From assembly GCA_003456455.1 (NCBI GenBank), contig DMRV01000203.1, positions 1-22,294 on the forward strand: a DNA stretch of 22,294 bases, read 5' to 3'. The notes below the pieces were generated by a model, which did no database searches, had not been told where the DNA came from, and saw only the letters and a list, made by a program, of their open reading frames with translations. Shown piece by piece: positions 1 to 6,101 of the stretch (position 1 is its first letter; each line of letters starts with the position of its first letter). Position numbers and translations under genes: made by a program. Source of the DNA: Flavobacteriales bacterium (lineage in GTDB: Bacteria > Bacteroidota > Bacteroidia > UBA10329).

Positions 1-23
1 CGGTTCGATTCCGTCCATCACCA
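1..23 (+). tRNA. 3' end of a tRNA gene (truncated by window start)
   Basis: Bases 4-10 are a standard T-loop (TTCGATT), bases 1-3 and 11-15 the T-stem, 16-22 the 3' acceptor strand and 23 the discriminator. CCA does not seem to be encoded. The amino-acid identity cannot be read from this fragment. Position 70 would be A, so there is no G3:U70 pair and tRNA-Ala or tmRNA is unlikely. tRNA 3' ends are common integration sites, so this may be the left attachment site of the element that follows (inference). Confidence 0.7.
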
Positions 24-129
24 CAACTCATATCGGCAATATGCTGTTCCCCAGCGTTTTTAGAGCGCACTTGCACACTTGGTGTACGATTTGGGGACTC
101 AGCATGCCTGATGGAGACTTCTCAGAAAC

Positions 130-180
130 TGCGTCCCTTTGCGTTAAATTGCAAGGTAAGATTTTACGCAAAACGACGCA
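130..180. repeat. imperfect 15-nt inverted repeat
   Basis: The left arm 130-144 (TGCGTCCCTTTGCGT) matches the reverse complement of the right arm 166-180 at 13 of 15 positions, with a 21-base spacer. It lies about 107 bases after the tRNA end. It could be recombinase arm sites or a transcript hairpin. A T-rich run follows at about 207-220, preceded only by a weak 4-bp stem. Confidence 0.5.
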
Positions 181-271
181 ATCCATGTGCAAGGCGACAT
201 TGCCTCTTTATCTTTTTTTTCTCGATTTTATTTTAACACGCTGATTATCAGTTTCGTATCATATCTCTTTA

Positions 272-320
272 GGTAGGGCACGCGGCATTCCTATATAGAT
301 AGGATGCCGCGTGCCTTACC
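272..320. repeat. long near-perfect hairpin
   Basis: Arms 272-294 and 299-320 pair over about 22 bp, with one bulged base, one G:T pair and a 4-base loop (ATAG). The core is GGCACGCGGCAT against ATGCCGCGTGCC. No T-tract follows on the plus strand, so it does not look like a simple intrinsic terminator. It may be a recombination or replication site of the element or a palindromic repeat of the host. Confidence 0.75.
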
Positions 321-385
321 AGGGTGATATCAGAGCGCTCCAGAGCAGAACAAGTCAATCTATTCCACTACCCTTCTATACTTTG

Positions 386-408
386 AGATCAAAATTTCAC
401 TTTGATCT
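386..408. repeat. 8-bp inverted repeat AGATCAAA-N7-TTTGATCT
   Basis: Perfect arms at 386-393 and 401-408 separated by seven bases. The spacing suits a dimeric DNA-binding protein or a small hairpin. It lies in the non-coding left end. Confidence 0.45.
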
Positions 409-455
409 TTAAGTGTAGGTATTGAAAACACTAGGATTCTGGAATTACACGTGAT

Positions 456-473
456 TCCAAACGTGTGTTTGGA
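456..473. repeat. 7-bp hairpin TCCAAAC-GTGT-GTTTGGA
   Basis: Perfect stem 456-462/467-473 with a 4-base loop. It is flanked by GGAAT (441-445) and ATTCC (476-480), which could pair outside it or form an alternative stem with 454-458. Confidence 0.45.
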
Positions 474-763
474 GTATTCCGAACAACCCTATCGCGATAA
501 CAGTAGGCGCAATCCAAATCTACAAGAGCATCTTAGATGTATATCGACAATCACAATGGACATTACGATAGTCCTGAGGCGGAAATTGAACAACAAGTCA
601 AAAAAGCCATTTTTACCCGATTAACTTAAGCAATTAGACGAAATATCCTCCGCGGCCGATTGGGCCACCTGGCCAGAAAGTGTGAAAACTTGCTCTTAGG
701 CGTCATTCTATATAATGAGGAAATCAATAGACCTTTCCACATTAAATCATAAACTAATTTATA

Positions 764-1198
764 ATGACCAACACACTGCCAATTGATGAACTTGTCAAAG
801 AGCTACGTCGGGCCGATATCAATATCTCAGCTAATCCTTGCGAAAACCTACATGGAATACTAGACTTTAGCTATGAGTCGCCCATGGAATTCAATGGTCA
901 CGCTTCCCTAATCACCTATGAGCAATTCCTCGATGGGATTTACACCAGCAATATAGATAAGCTCAAATTCACTCTTCAAGAATCTTGCAGTGTAACGCTT
1001 GAAAGACTACTTGTTGAAGTAAGAATTGCCGTGGAAGAGCTCAAACAAGCGTTCAAGCATGTTGGAGAGGATATATCCCTATCGCATGCAAAAATTCAAG
1101 CCAAAGAGTGGGAGGAACTTCAGCAGGTTGACATTGAAGATGTGAAAAAAAAACACTGCTATTTGTCAAACTTCAACAACGTTACTGCCGAAAGCTAA
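764..1198 (+). CDS. RteC-like protein, N-terminal part (frame interrupted)
   Basis: 144 codons, mostly helical and charged. The N-terminal sequence itself matches nothing I recognise. The frame reaches a run of nine A at 1145-1153 and then stops at 1196-1198. Reading one base back at the A-run gives an open frame without stops from 1144 to 1518, continuing into the next entry, for a product of about 252 residues. That length is close to the RteC family (about 270 residues). Members of that family regulate excision of Bacteroides mobile elements, which would fit its place at the left end. The break may be a sequencing indel, a decayed gene or a programmed -1 shift on A AAA AAA. Confidence 0.55.
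   Translation: MTNTLPIDELVKELRRADINISANPCENLHGILDFSYESPMEFNGHASLITYEQFLDGIYTSNIDKLKFTLQESCSVTLERLLVEVRIAVEELKQAFKHVGEDISLSHAKIQAKEWEELQQVDIEDVKKKHCYLSNFNNVTAES
1145..1153 (+). other. A9 run: candidate frameshift site
   Basis: Zero-frame codons GTG AAA AAA AAA CAC contain the slippery heptamer A AAA AAA. The -1 frame after it stays open for 374 bases and carries the only recognisable part of the protein. An A-run of this length is prone to ribosomal or polymerase slippage and to sequencing indels. Confidence 0.6.
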
Positions 1199-1320
1199 AA
1201 AAGTGCCTGGATAAACAATGGAAATACTATAGGTCTCACGATTTCTCACCCCCGGTCAAACGGTCCAAAGGCGCTGCCTTCAAGCATAATATTAAAAAGT
1301 ATGCTGTTGTAGAATTAGGC

Positions 1321-1518
1321 ATGGCCATTGACGCCTGTAGACTTTCTGAGGAGGAGACAAGAAAGGCGTTCATGCTCAAGTGGGGAGACGTTTTTGGGTT
1401 TGACTGTCATGACTTTGAGCAAATCATGTCAAAACTTGTAGTTAGGCAGAATTCAATCACACCGTTCTTGGATAAACTTACTTTAGGCTTTGAAAAAGCA
1501 GCTAAAGAAAGACCCTGA
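1321..1518 (+). CDS. RteC-like protein, C-terminal part (-1 frame)
   Basis: 65 codons from the first ATG, but the frame is open from 1144 and belongs with the preceding entry. The end resembles the C-terminus of RteC-type proteins: an aliphatic helix (VVELGMAIDA with its upstream residues), a short FGFD segment, then a basic stretch ending in TPFLDKL, like the (R/S)xTxFLDxL ending of that family. The resemblance is from memory and moderate. It is unlikely to be an independent gene, because the A-run joins the two frames so neatly. Confidence 0.5.
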   Translation: MAIDACRLSEEETRKAFMLKWGDVFGFDCHDFEQIMSKLVVRQNSITPFLDKLTLGFEKAAKERP

Positions 1519-1538
1519 TTATCAAAGATTTAAAAATA

Positions 1539-1567
1539 TATTTTTGGTTAGTTACTAGTAAGTTACC
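1539..1567 (+). promoter_or_regulatory. candidate promoter -7 box and overlapping palindromic operator
   Basis: TATTTTTG at 1539-1546 fits the Bacteroidota -7 consensus TAnnTTTG. No clear -33 TTTG is seen. Directly after it, 1546-1567 is a 22-base imperfect palindrome around the perfect 10-bp core TTACTAGTAA (1552-1561). The layout suits a repressor site over the start of transcription of the HTH/primase operon. The HTH protein encoded at 1623 is the obvious candidate ligand (inference). Confidence 0.4.
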
Positions 1568-1622
1568 AATTTTTCTCGCCGTGTCTCCCTAGCATTGTGG
1601 TGTACAAAACATCACCGCAACT

Positions 1623-1925
1623 ATGGAAATAATCACGATGGAAAAGCAGGCCTACAAGAACCTCTTAGAAAAGATTGAAAGGGTTCATCAAGAAATCATC
1701 AAACTTCAAGATCCAGCTAGGCAAATTGCCAGGGAATGGGTAACAACCCAGGAGGCAATGCAAATCATGCGTTGCTCACGGAGAACCCTTGTTACCTACA
1801 AGCAACAGGGATACCTCGTACCCACGACTGTCAAGAACAAAGACTACTATGAGCTTAGAGACATCAAAGAGCTGTTAGAGAATGGTCCGAATAAGAGTCT
1901 AAGCATCCAAAACCAGAAGATCTAA
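1623..1925 (+). CDS. helix-turn-helix DNA-binding protein (excisionase/HTH-17 type)
   Basis: 100 residues. Residues 1-36 form an amphipathic helix, probably a coiled-coil dimerisation segment. Residues 39-87 form a MerR-like winged helix of the HTH-17 type: WVTTQEAMQIMRCSRRTL, then YKQQGYLVP and a DIKELLENG end. Such proteins are frequent in Bacteroidota mobile elements beside primase-helicase genes and act as regulators or excision factors. A second ATG at 1638 could be the true start. The stop overlaps the first base of the primase start (A of TAATG at 1925), so the two are probably co-translated. A palindromic site lies upstream at 1546-1567. Confidence 0.8.
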   Translation: MEIITMEKQAYKNLLEKIERVHQEIIKLQDPARQIAREWVTTQEAMQIMRCSRRTLVTYKQQGYLVPTTVKNKDYYELRDIKELLENGPNKSLSIQNQKI

Positions 1926-4000
1926 TGGCGCTGAGCAAGGAAGGAATCTTATCGGCCACGGATGGCGGGTTGGATATATTCAAGAAATACATCACTGGTT
2001 TCCCAGGTGTTGGAAAGGCATTCTTAAACCCATTCTATGACGACACTAAGCCCAGCGCCTATGTCTACCGTCAAAAGGACTGTGGCAACTACAGCTTCGT
2101 AGACCACGGAAACCTGGACTACATAGGCGATTGCTTCTCATTCATCGGTTGGATTTTCAATAAAAACACGGCTGACCGAGAGGATTTCATTGATGTCATG
2201 GAAATCATCAATCGGGAGCTCGGCCTCGGATTATCCAGCAACAAGGACAAGGTGCGTGAACTGACCAACCGATATCCAAACACTATTAAAAAAGCTAGCG
2301 AAGTGGATCCACTCACCATATCTGAGAATAGAGAAGAGGTAAGCAAACGATTTCTAGAACCGCAGTACAAGGCTTTTACCCCAGATGAACAGATGTACTG
2401 GTTGATGTATGGCGTGAATATGGATACGCTTAAGAGGTACAATGTTCGTAGCGTAAAGACCTTTCGCGGGGTTACCAAAGACGATAAAGAATACAGCATA
2501 GGGTCCACGGACTCAGAGCCCATCTTCGCTTATCCTGGACAAGGCTATGTCAAGATCTATCGTCCTTATTCAAAGGACCGCTTTCGCTACAGTGGCAACC
2601 TCCATGAAGGGTACACCTTTGGCATTGAGCAGCTTCCTCAGCGCGGTGACCTCTTGTTTATAACAGGTGGAGAGAAGGATGTGTTAAGCCTTGTAGCACA
2701 TGGGTTTAATGCCATCTGCTTCAACTCTGAAACGGCCAACATCCCAAAAAAGATTATACGCAGGTTCTCCTTCCGTTTTAAGCATATTGTCTTGCTGTAC
2801 GACATGGACCAGACCGGCATCAAGTCCATGAATACCATGCGCGAGCGGCTCAAAGAGTTTGATGTGAAATCCTTGGCCCTACCCTTAAGTGGCGCAAAAG
2901 ACCAAAAGGATATCAGCGACTTCTTCAGGTTGGGTAATACAGCTAGAGATCTAGACAAGATTTTCACGGACATGCTAGACAGACTCTATGATGAGACCAT
3001 GAGCATGCTCAAGAGCTTTGAGTTGGATTTTTTAAATCCACCAAAGCCTGCTGAACCCATCATCTCCATTAATGATGTGCCCATTGGAACAGAAGGAAAC
3101 ATTATGGCCATCACTGGAAGTGAAGGCTCTGGTAAATCCAATTACTTAGGAGCACTCCTCGCTGGTACAATGCTAGACGAGTTCGAGGAAATTGATCTAT
3201 TGGGCGCTGAAGTAGTACCCAACCTTGATGGCAGGGCCGTCCTGTTCTACGATACTGAGCAGTCAGAAGAGCAGCTTTTTAAGAACATGAAGCGCATTTT
3301 AAAACGTGCCGATGCAGAAACTCCTCCTAAGTGGTTCAAGACTTACGGACTTGTTGGAATGGATAGAAAGGACCGCCTAACCAGCATCCTTCAGTCTATG
3401 GACAAGTTTTACTATGAGATGGGCGGTATCCACATGGTTATCATAGACGGTATTGCTGATCTAATGACTGGTGTAAATGATGAGGACTCCGCAGTAGGAC
3501 TCATAGATGAGCTCTTTAGGCTTGCTGGAATCTACAAGACCTGCATTGTTGGAGTCCTTCACCTAAGCCCTAGTGGCTACAAGCTCCGTGGACACCTGGG
3601 CTCTGAGGTGCAGCGTAAGGCAGCAGGAATCATCTCTATTGAAAAGGATGACGACCCTCAGTACTCCGTAGTCAAACCCTTAAAAGTGCGTGAAGGCAGC
3701 CCTCTAGATGTGCCCCAGTACATCATGGGATGGGACAAGGAGCTAAAGGCCCATATCACCAAAGGTGAGAAACACGGTGACTCCCCTTCCGTACGTAGGC
3801 AAAATGAAATCATCAGTATCGCGAAAAGCGCTTTCACTGAAAACCAGAGTATCGCCTACAAAGACTTAGTCAAAGAATTTACTGATGTGCTCCCTGTACA
3901 GGAAAGAACCGCTAGAAAGTATATCAAGACACTTAGAGATGCCAAGATCATAAGCACCAGTAGCGGGGAAACTGGAATTTACCGCCTGGTAGAAGCTTAG
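1925..4000 (+). CDS. Toprim primase-helicase with C-terminal winged helix
   Basis: 691 residues; the replication protein of the element. Residues 1-100 resemble the DnaG-type N-terminal domain (NPFYDDTKPS, FVDHGN, GDCFSFIGW) but lack the set of cysteine/histidine zinc ligands. Residues about 243-333 form a Toprim domain: TGGEKD (247-252), DMDQTG (293-298), KDISDF (328-333). Residues about 390-600 form a RecA/DnaB-like ATPase: Walker A GSEGSGKS (398-405), Walker B MVIIDG (504-509) and the conserved KLRGHLGSEVQRKA stretch (553-566). Residues 620-691 look like a winged helix. Expected role: primer synthesis and unwinding at the origin of the element. It is in one operon with the HTH gene. Two long minus-strand frames inside it are shadows. 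Confidence 0.9.
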   Translation: MALSKEGILSATDGGLDIFKKYITGFPGVGKAFLNPFYDDTKPSAYVYRQKDCGNYSFVDHGNLDYIGDCFSFIGWIFNKNTADREDFIDVMEIINRELGLGLSSNKDKVRELTNRYPNTIKKASEVDPLTISENREEVSKRFLEPQYKAFTPDEQMYWLMYGVNMDTLKRYNVRSVKTFRGVTKDDKEYSIGSTDSEPIFAYPGQGYVKIYRPYSKDRFRYSGNLHEGYTFGIEQLPQRGDLLFITGGEKDVLSLVAHGFNAICFNSETANIPKKIIRRFSFRFKHIVLLYDMDQTGIKSMNTMRERLKEFDVKSLALPLSGAKDQKDISDFFRLGNTARDLDKIFTDMLDRLYDETMSMLKSFELDFLNPPKPAEPIISINDVPIGTEGNIMAITGSEGSGKSNYLGALLAGTMLDEFEEIDLLGAEVVPNLDGRAVLFYDTEQSEEQLFKNMKRILKRADAETPPKWFKTYGLVGMDRKDRLTSILQSMDKFYYEMGGIHMVIIDGIADLMTGVNDEDSAVGLIDELFRLAGIYKTCIVGVLHLSPSGYKLRGHLGSEVQRKAAGIISIEKDDDPQYSVVKPLKVREGSPLDVPQYIMGWDKELKAHITKGEKHGDSPSVRRQNEIISIAKSAFTENQSIAYKDLVKEFTDVLPVQERTARKYIKTLRDAKIISTSSGETGIYRLVEA

Positions 4001-4053
4001 TGCTAATTACAAGTTCAAAACAAAACGTCTCCTGATTCGCAACCAACACGACT

Positions 4054-4275
4054 ATGAAAGAAGAATTTGAAATTAGAACAATGGGCTTTGGAGAACTAGC
4101 TCAGATGTACAACCCAACAATTGGAAAAGGCAGTGCAAGTAACACCCTTAGAAAGTGGATACTACTAAACAAAGACTTACACAATGCACTGAAACAAACA
4201 GGATACAAAAAGTATATCAAGGTACTTACACCCAAGCAGGTTCAATTAATAGTGGAAGCGCTAGGAGAACCATAG
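4054..4275 (+). CDS. small HTH protein (DUF4248-like)
   Basis: 73 residues. It matches a common Bacteroidota pattern: an N-terminal MGFGELAQMYNP helix-turn-helix start, NTLRKWI recognition segment, and the ending VLTPKQVQLIVEALGEP. These short proteins are predicted DNA-binding factors of mobile elements and conjugative transposons. It follows the primase gene by 53 bases, probably in the same transcript. The specific role is unknown; it could control the switch between the early module and the structural operon (inference). Confidence 0.7.
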   Translation: MKEEFEIRTMGFGELAQMYNPTIGKGSASNTLRKWILLNKDLHNALKQTGYKKYIKVLTPKQVQLIVEALGEP

Positions 4276-4286
4276 CGTTATTGCAT

Positions 4287-4727
4287 TTATCCCTTATTGA
4301 ACAACTCTATTGTGTGCCACAGCAGAAAAGAAACAGCACCTATTAAAAGAAGATATTCCTGACATTTTGCATATCCACCTGAAGTCTTTTGATTCTCTTC
4401 AATAGCTGCTTGGACAGCATCTATCCCAATTTTAATCCTCTCAGGGTTATTGCCAATGCTAGGCTCCTTACCATCCCTGATATTAAACAACGAAAAATTT
4501 GCATAAAGGATGCTCATCGAGTATTTGAGAAAAGTAAGCCCACAGTAAACACTTACACCCCAAGAAAGGACCGATACACCTAATAGTATTGAGACCTGGG
4601 AAAGTGTGTAGTTCACTGTGGAATGTACCGAATATCCTATACACGCAACTGCCAGAGCTATTAGGTAGTAGCGATATTTTACTTGCTGGGCTCTGTGCTG
4701 TTCTGCAATTTGATTTTGAGTATTCAT
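4287..4727 (-). CDS. small membrane protein, unknown function
   Basis: 146 residues from the ATG at 4727, two bases after the stop of the RusA gene (4730-4732). A longer start at 4754 would overlap RusA by 25 bases and seems less likely. Three hydrophobic segments are visible: YYLIALAVACIGYSV, then VSILLGVSVLSWGVSVYCGLTF shortly after, and YLLLIGAVSFLLW at the C-terminus. A soluble loop of about 50 residues lies between the second and third. I do not recognise the family. Its pairing with a resolvase in a small minus-strand operon suggests an early or accessory gene of the element. Its 3' end converges on the DUF4248-like gene, with only 11 bases between. Confidence 0.65.
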   Translation of the reverse strand: MNTQNQIAEQHRAQQVKYRYYLIALAVACIGYSVHSTVNYTLSQVSILLGVSVLSWGVSVYCGLTFLKYSMSILYANFSLFNIRDGKEPSIGNNPERIKIGIDAVQAAIEENQKTSGGYAKCQEYLLLIGAVSFLLWHTIELFNKG

Positions 4728-4729
4728 AT

Positions 4730-5230
4730 TTATTGTTCTGGTTTGAATAGCCAAGTATCACTACAAAGGCCCATGTTAACATTACTTAGATCTGTTATTC
4801 CAATCAGGACCGCATTCTCTTCATATGCGTGCTTTTTTGCTAAAAGGGTTACAACTTGCGAATCATCCTCGAAAGCTGTGCCAATAAGCCCATCTAGTAC
4901 CGTCTTTGACAAATTATCTATATCAACTTGCTCAAACCTACTTTGTTTAATTGAAATACTAATCACGACTTCAACCATTGATGGTTTACCAATTATAGGG
5001 AGGTTATTCTTTTGAAACGCATCTTTGGCAACCTCTGCAATTTCTTTTTTGGTAACTCGAACAGACTCTTTATCGTCCTTCTTTAGATATAAATTGTTGA
5101 CTTCAGGAGGCTTTATACCTTCTTTAGATACTGGCTTATATGAATCTTGTTTTGTTTTTACTTCTATTCCAAAGATTCCAAAAAGAACTCCAATTTTAGG
5201 GTTCATCCTATATACTTTATCTCCATTCAT
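4730..5230 (-). CDS. rusA: RusA-family Holliday junction endonuclease
   Basis: 166 residues. The C-terminal half has the RusA signature: VDIDNLSKTVLDGL (102-115), then FEDDSQV (120-126). D103, D105 and the 121-123 acidic group are candidate metal ligands. An NLPIIGKP segment precedes it. RusA resolves four-way DNA junctions as a dimer, usually to process replication or recombination intermediates of phages before packaging. It is longer than the usual 120 residues because of a 50-70 residue N-terminal extension (or an earlier start than the real one). First gene of a minus-strand pair, divergent from the structural operon across 5231-5406. Confidence 0.85.
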   Translation of the reverse strand: MNGDKVYRMNPKIGVLFGIFGIEVKTKQDSYKPVSKEGIKPPEVNNLYLKKDDKESVRVTKKEIAEVAKDAFQKNNLPIIGKPSMVEVVISISIKQSRFEQVDIDNLSKTVLDGLIGTAFEDDSQVVTLLAKKHAYEENAVLIGITDLSNVNMGLCSDTWLFKPEQ

Positions 5231-5406
5231 TGTGAACTGATTTCTTGTCCAATTAAGTTAATTGAATGAAATCTAAAATCAGATTTCAGGTTCTGGATGT
5301 TTTAAACCATGTATTAACACAATTCTCAACTAAGAATCATCAATAACCGGTGTAAACACTTTTGACATAACTACTTATGGTTTCTTCGGGTTAAGAATTC
5401 TATTCT
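5231..5406. promoter_or_regulatory. divergent control region with two adjacent palindromes
   Basis: This gap separates the minus-strand RusA pair from the plus-strand structural operon. Two perfect palindromes are close together: CAATTAA-G-TTAATTG (5250-5264) and TGAAATCT-N6-AGATTTCA (5267-5274/5281-5288). They sit just upstream of the RusA start and are candidate operators. No clear Bacteroidota -7/-33 pair could be assigned. A TTTTGACA at 5360-5367 is the best -33-like element for the rightward operon but has no good partner. Confidence 0.45.
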
Positions 5407-5622
5407 ATGCCCCACAACGAACACGGACTTTCTATTGCCACAACAGCCTCAGGCCTCCTAGGAGGGCTCTTCAAAGCAGCAGCAGACCACGCCTCAGCAA
5501 CTACTGTTTCAGTAGCTGGGGCACTTGATGTTGCCATTTATGCACTTGTCAGTGCCAGTGTAGGCTACGGAGTTAAACTTACCCTTGATCGCTTCTTGGG
5601 TCGTAAAAACCCTAAGCGATGA
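5407..5622 (+). CDS. small membrane protein, first gene of the structural operon
   Basis: 71 residues, rich in Ala, Gly, Ser and Thr. One clear transmembrane segment at about 38-57 (ALDVAIYALVSASVGYGV) is followed by a basic tail (DRFLGRKNPKR). A weaker glycine-rich helix at 8-26 may also be membrane-associated. The stop overlaps the next start as ATGA. The small size and position suit a virion membrane protein, a holin-like protein or an assembly factor; none is certain. Confidence 0.65.
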   Translation: MPHNEHGLSIATTASGLLGGLFKAAADHASATTVSVAGALDVAIYALVSASVGYGVKLTLDRFLGRKNPKR

Positions 5623-6101
5623 GCAAGGTCCTTCTCTTTACAGCAGCAGGTGGCGCATTGCTCTGGATTAGCCGTATGCTCAGCGCAAAGCAGATGAGTG
5701 AAAACTCAGTCATTCGCATTCTCAGGCCACGTGTTTCAAAAACCAATTGGTACGGACTTACCATTGCACTAGATGTAGCGGTAGACAACCCTACCAACAA
5801 GTCTGTCACCATCACTTCACCAGTGATTACACTCTCCAGCAGTGGCCAGCACTTAGCCAGCACACCTCCAAACCGCAACACCTTCAGAATTGAGGCATTG
5901 AGCCAATCCATGCTGAACTCTGTAGAGATTCAGTTGCCTTGGACTTCACTGGTTCGCTATGCTGGAGGTATGCTCACTAAGTTTCAGGAACTACCAGACG
6001 GTCAACGTACACTAGAAAACCTTGCCGTCCCACTTGAATACAAGTACACGACCTATGTGAACGGTGTTCTCTATGAATCCAACCCTGAGCGCATAGTATG
6101 A
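5619..6101 (+). CDS. membrane-anchored LEA14/WHy-like protein
   Basis: 160 residues. An N-terminal hydrophobic segment (about 4-20, VLLFTAAGGALLWISRML) anchors the protein. Residues about 40-155 resemble a LEA14/WHy beta-sandwich: ITIALDVAVDNPTNKSVTITSP-like start (from 48), then alternating beta strands and the ending VPLEYKYTTYVNGV. LEA14-like domains are all-beta; their role in mobile elements is not established. Joined to both neighbours by ATGA overlaps, so translation is probably coupled. Position before a membrane-anchored transglutaminase-like protein suggests a membrane or virion component. Confidence 0.6.
   Translation: MSKVLLFTAAGGALLWISRMLSAKQMSENSVIRILRPRVSKTNWYGLTIALDVAVDNPTNKSVTITSPVITLSSSGQHLASTPPNRNTFRIEALSQSMLNSVEIQLPWTSLVRYAGGMLTKFQELPDGQRTLENLAVPLEYKYTTYVNGVLYESNPERIV

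Larger units (their letters stand above)
24..763. other. non-coding left end rich in inverted repeats
   Basis: No convincing gene in 740 bases directly downstream of the tRNA end. It holds several inverted repeats listed separately (130-180, 272-320, 386-408, 456-473). A short reading frame at 537-629 (30 codons) and out-of-frame continuations up to about 760 look like decayed coding sequence but match nothing I recognise. An integrase would normally lie here; none is present. Confidence 0.6.

Noticed and set aside
41..244. 67-codon plus-strand frame next to the tRNA end
   Set aside because: Composition is poor for a protein, it runs across the inverted repeat at 130-180 and it shows no domain pattern.
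2119..2973. Two minus-strand frames inside the primase-helicase gene
   Set aside because: Fully inside a gene with clear Toprim and Walker motifs; low-complexity shadow translations.
4389..5240. Several plus-strand frames (4389-4583, 4683-5015, 5025-5240)
   Set aside because: Antisense to RusA and the small membrane protein, both of which have better protein properties.
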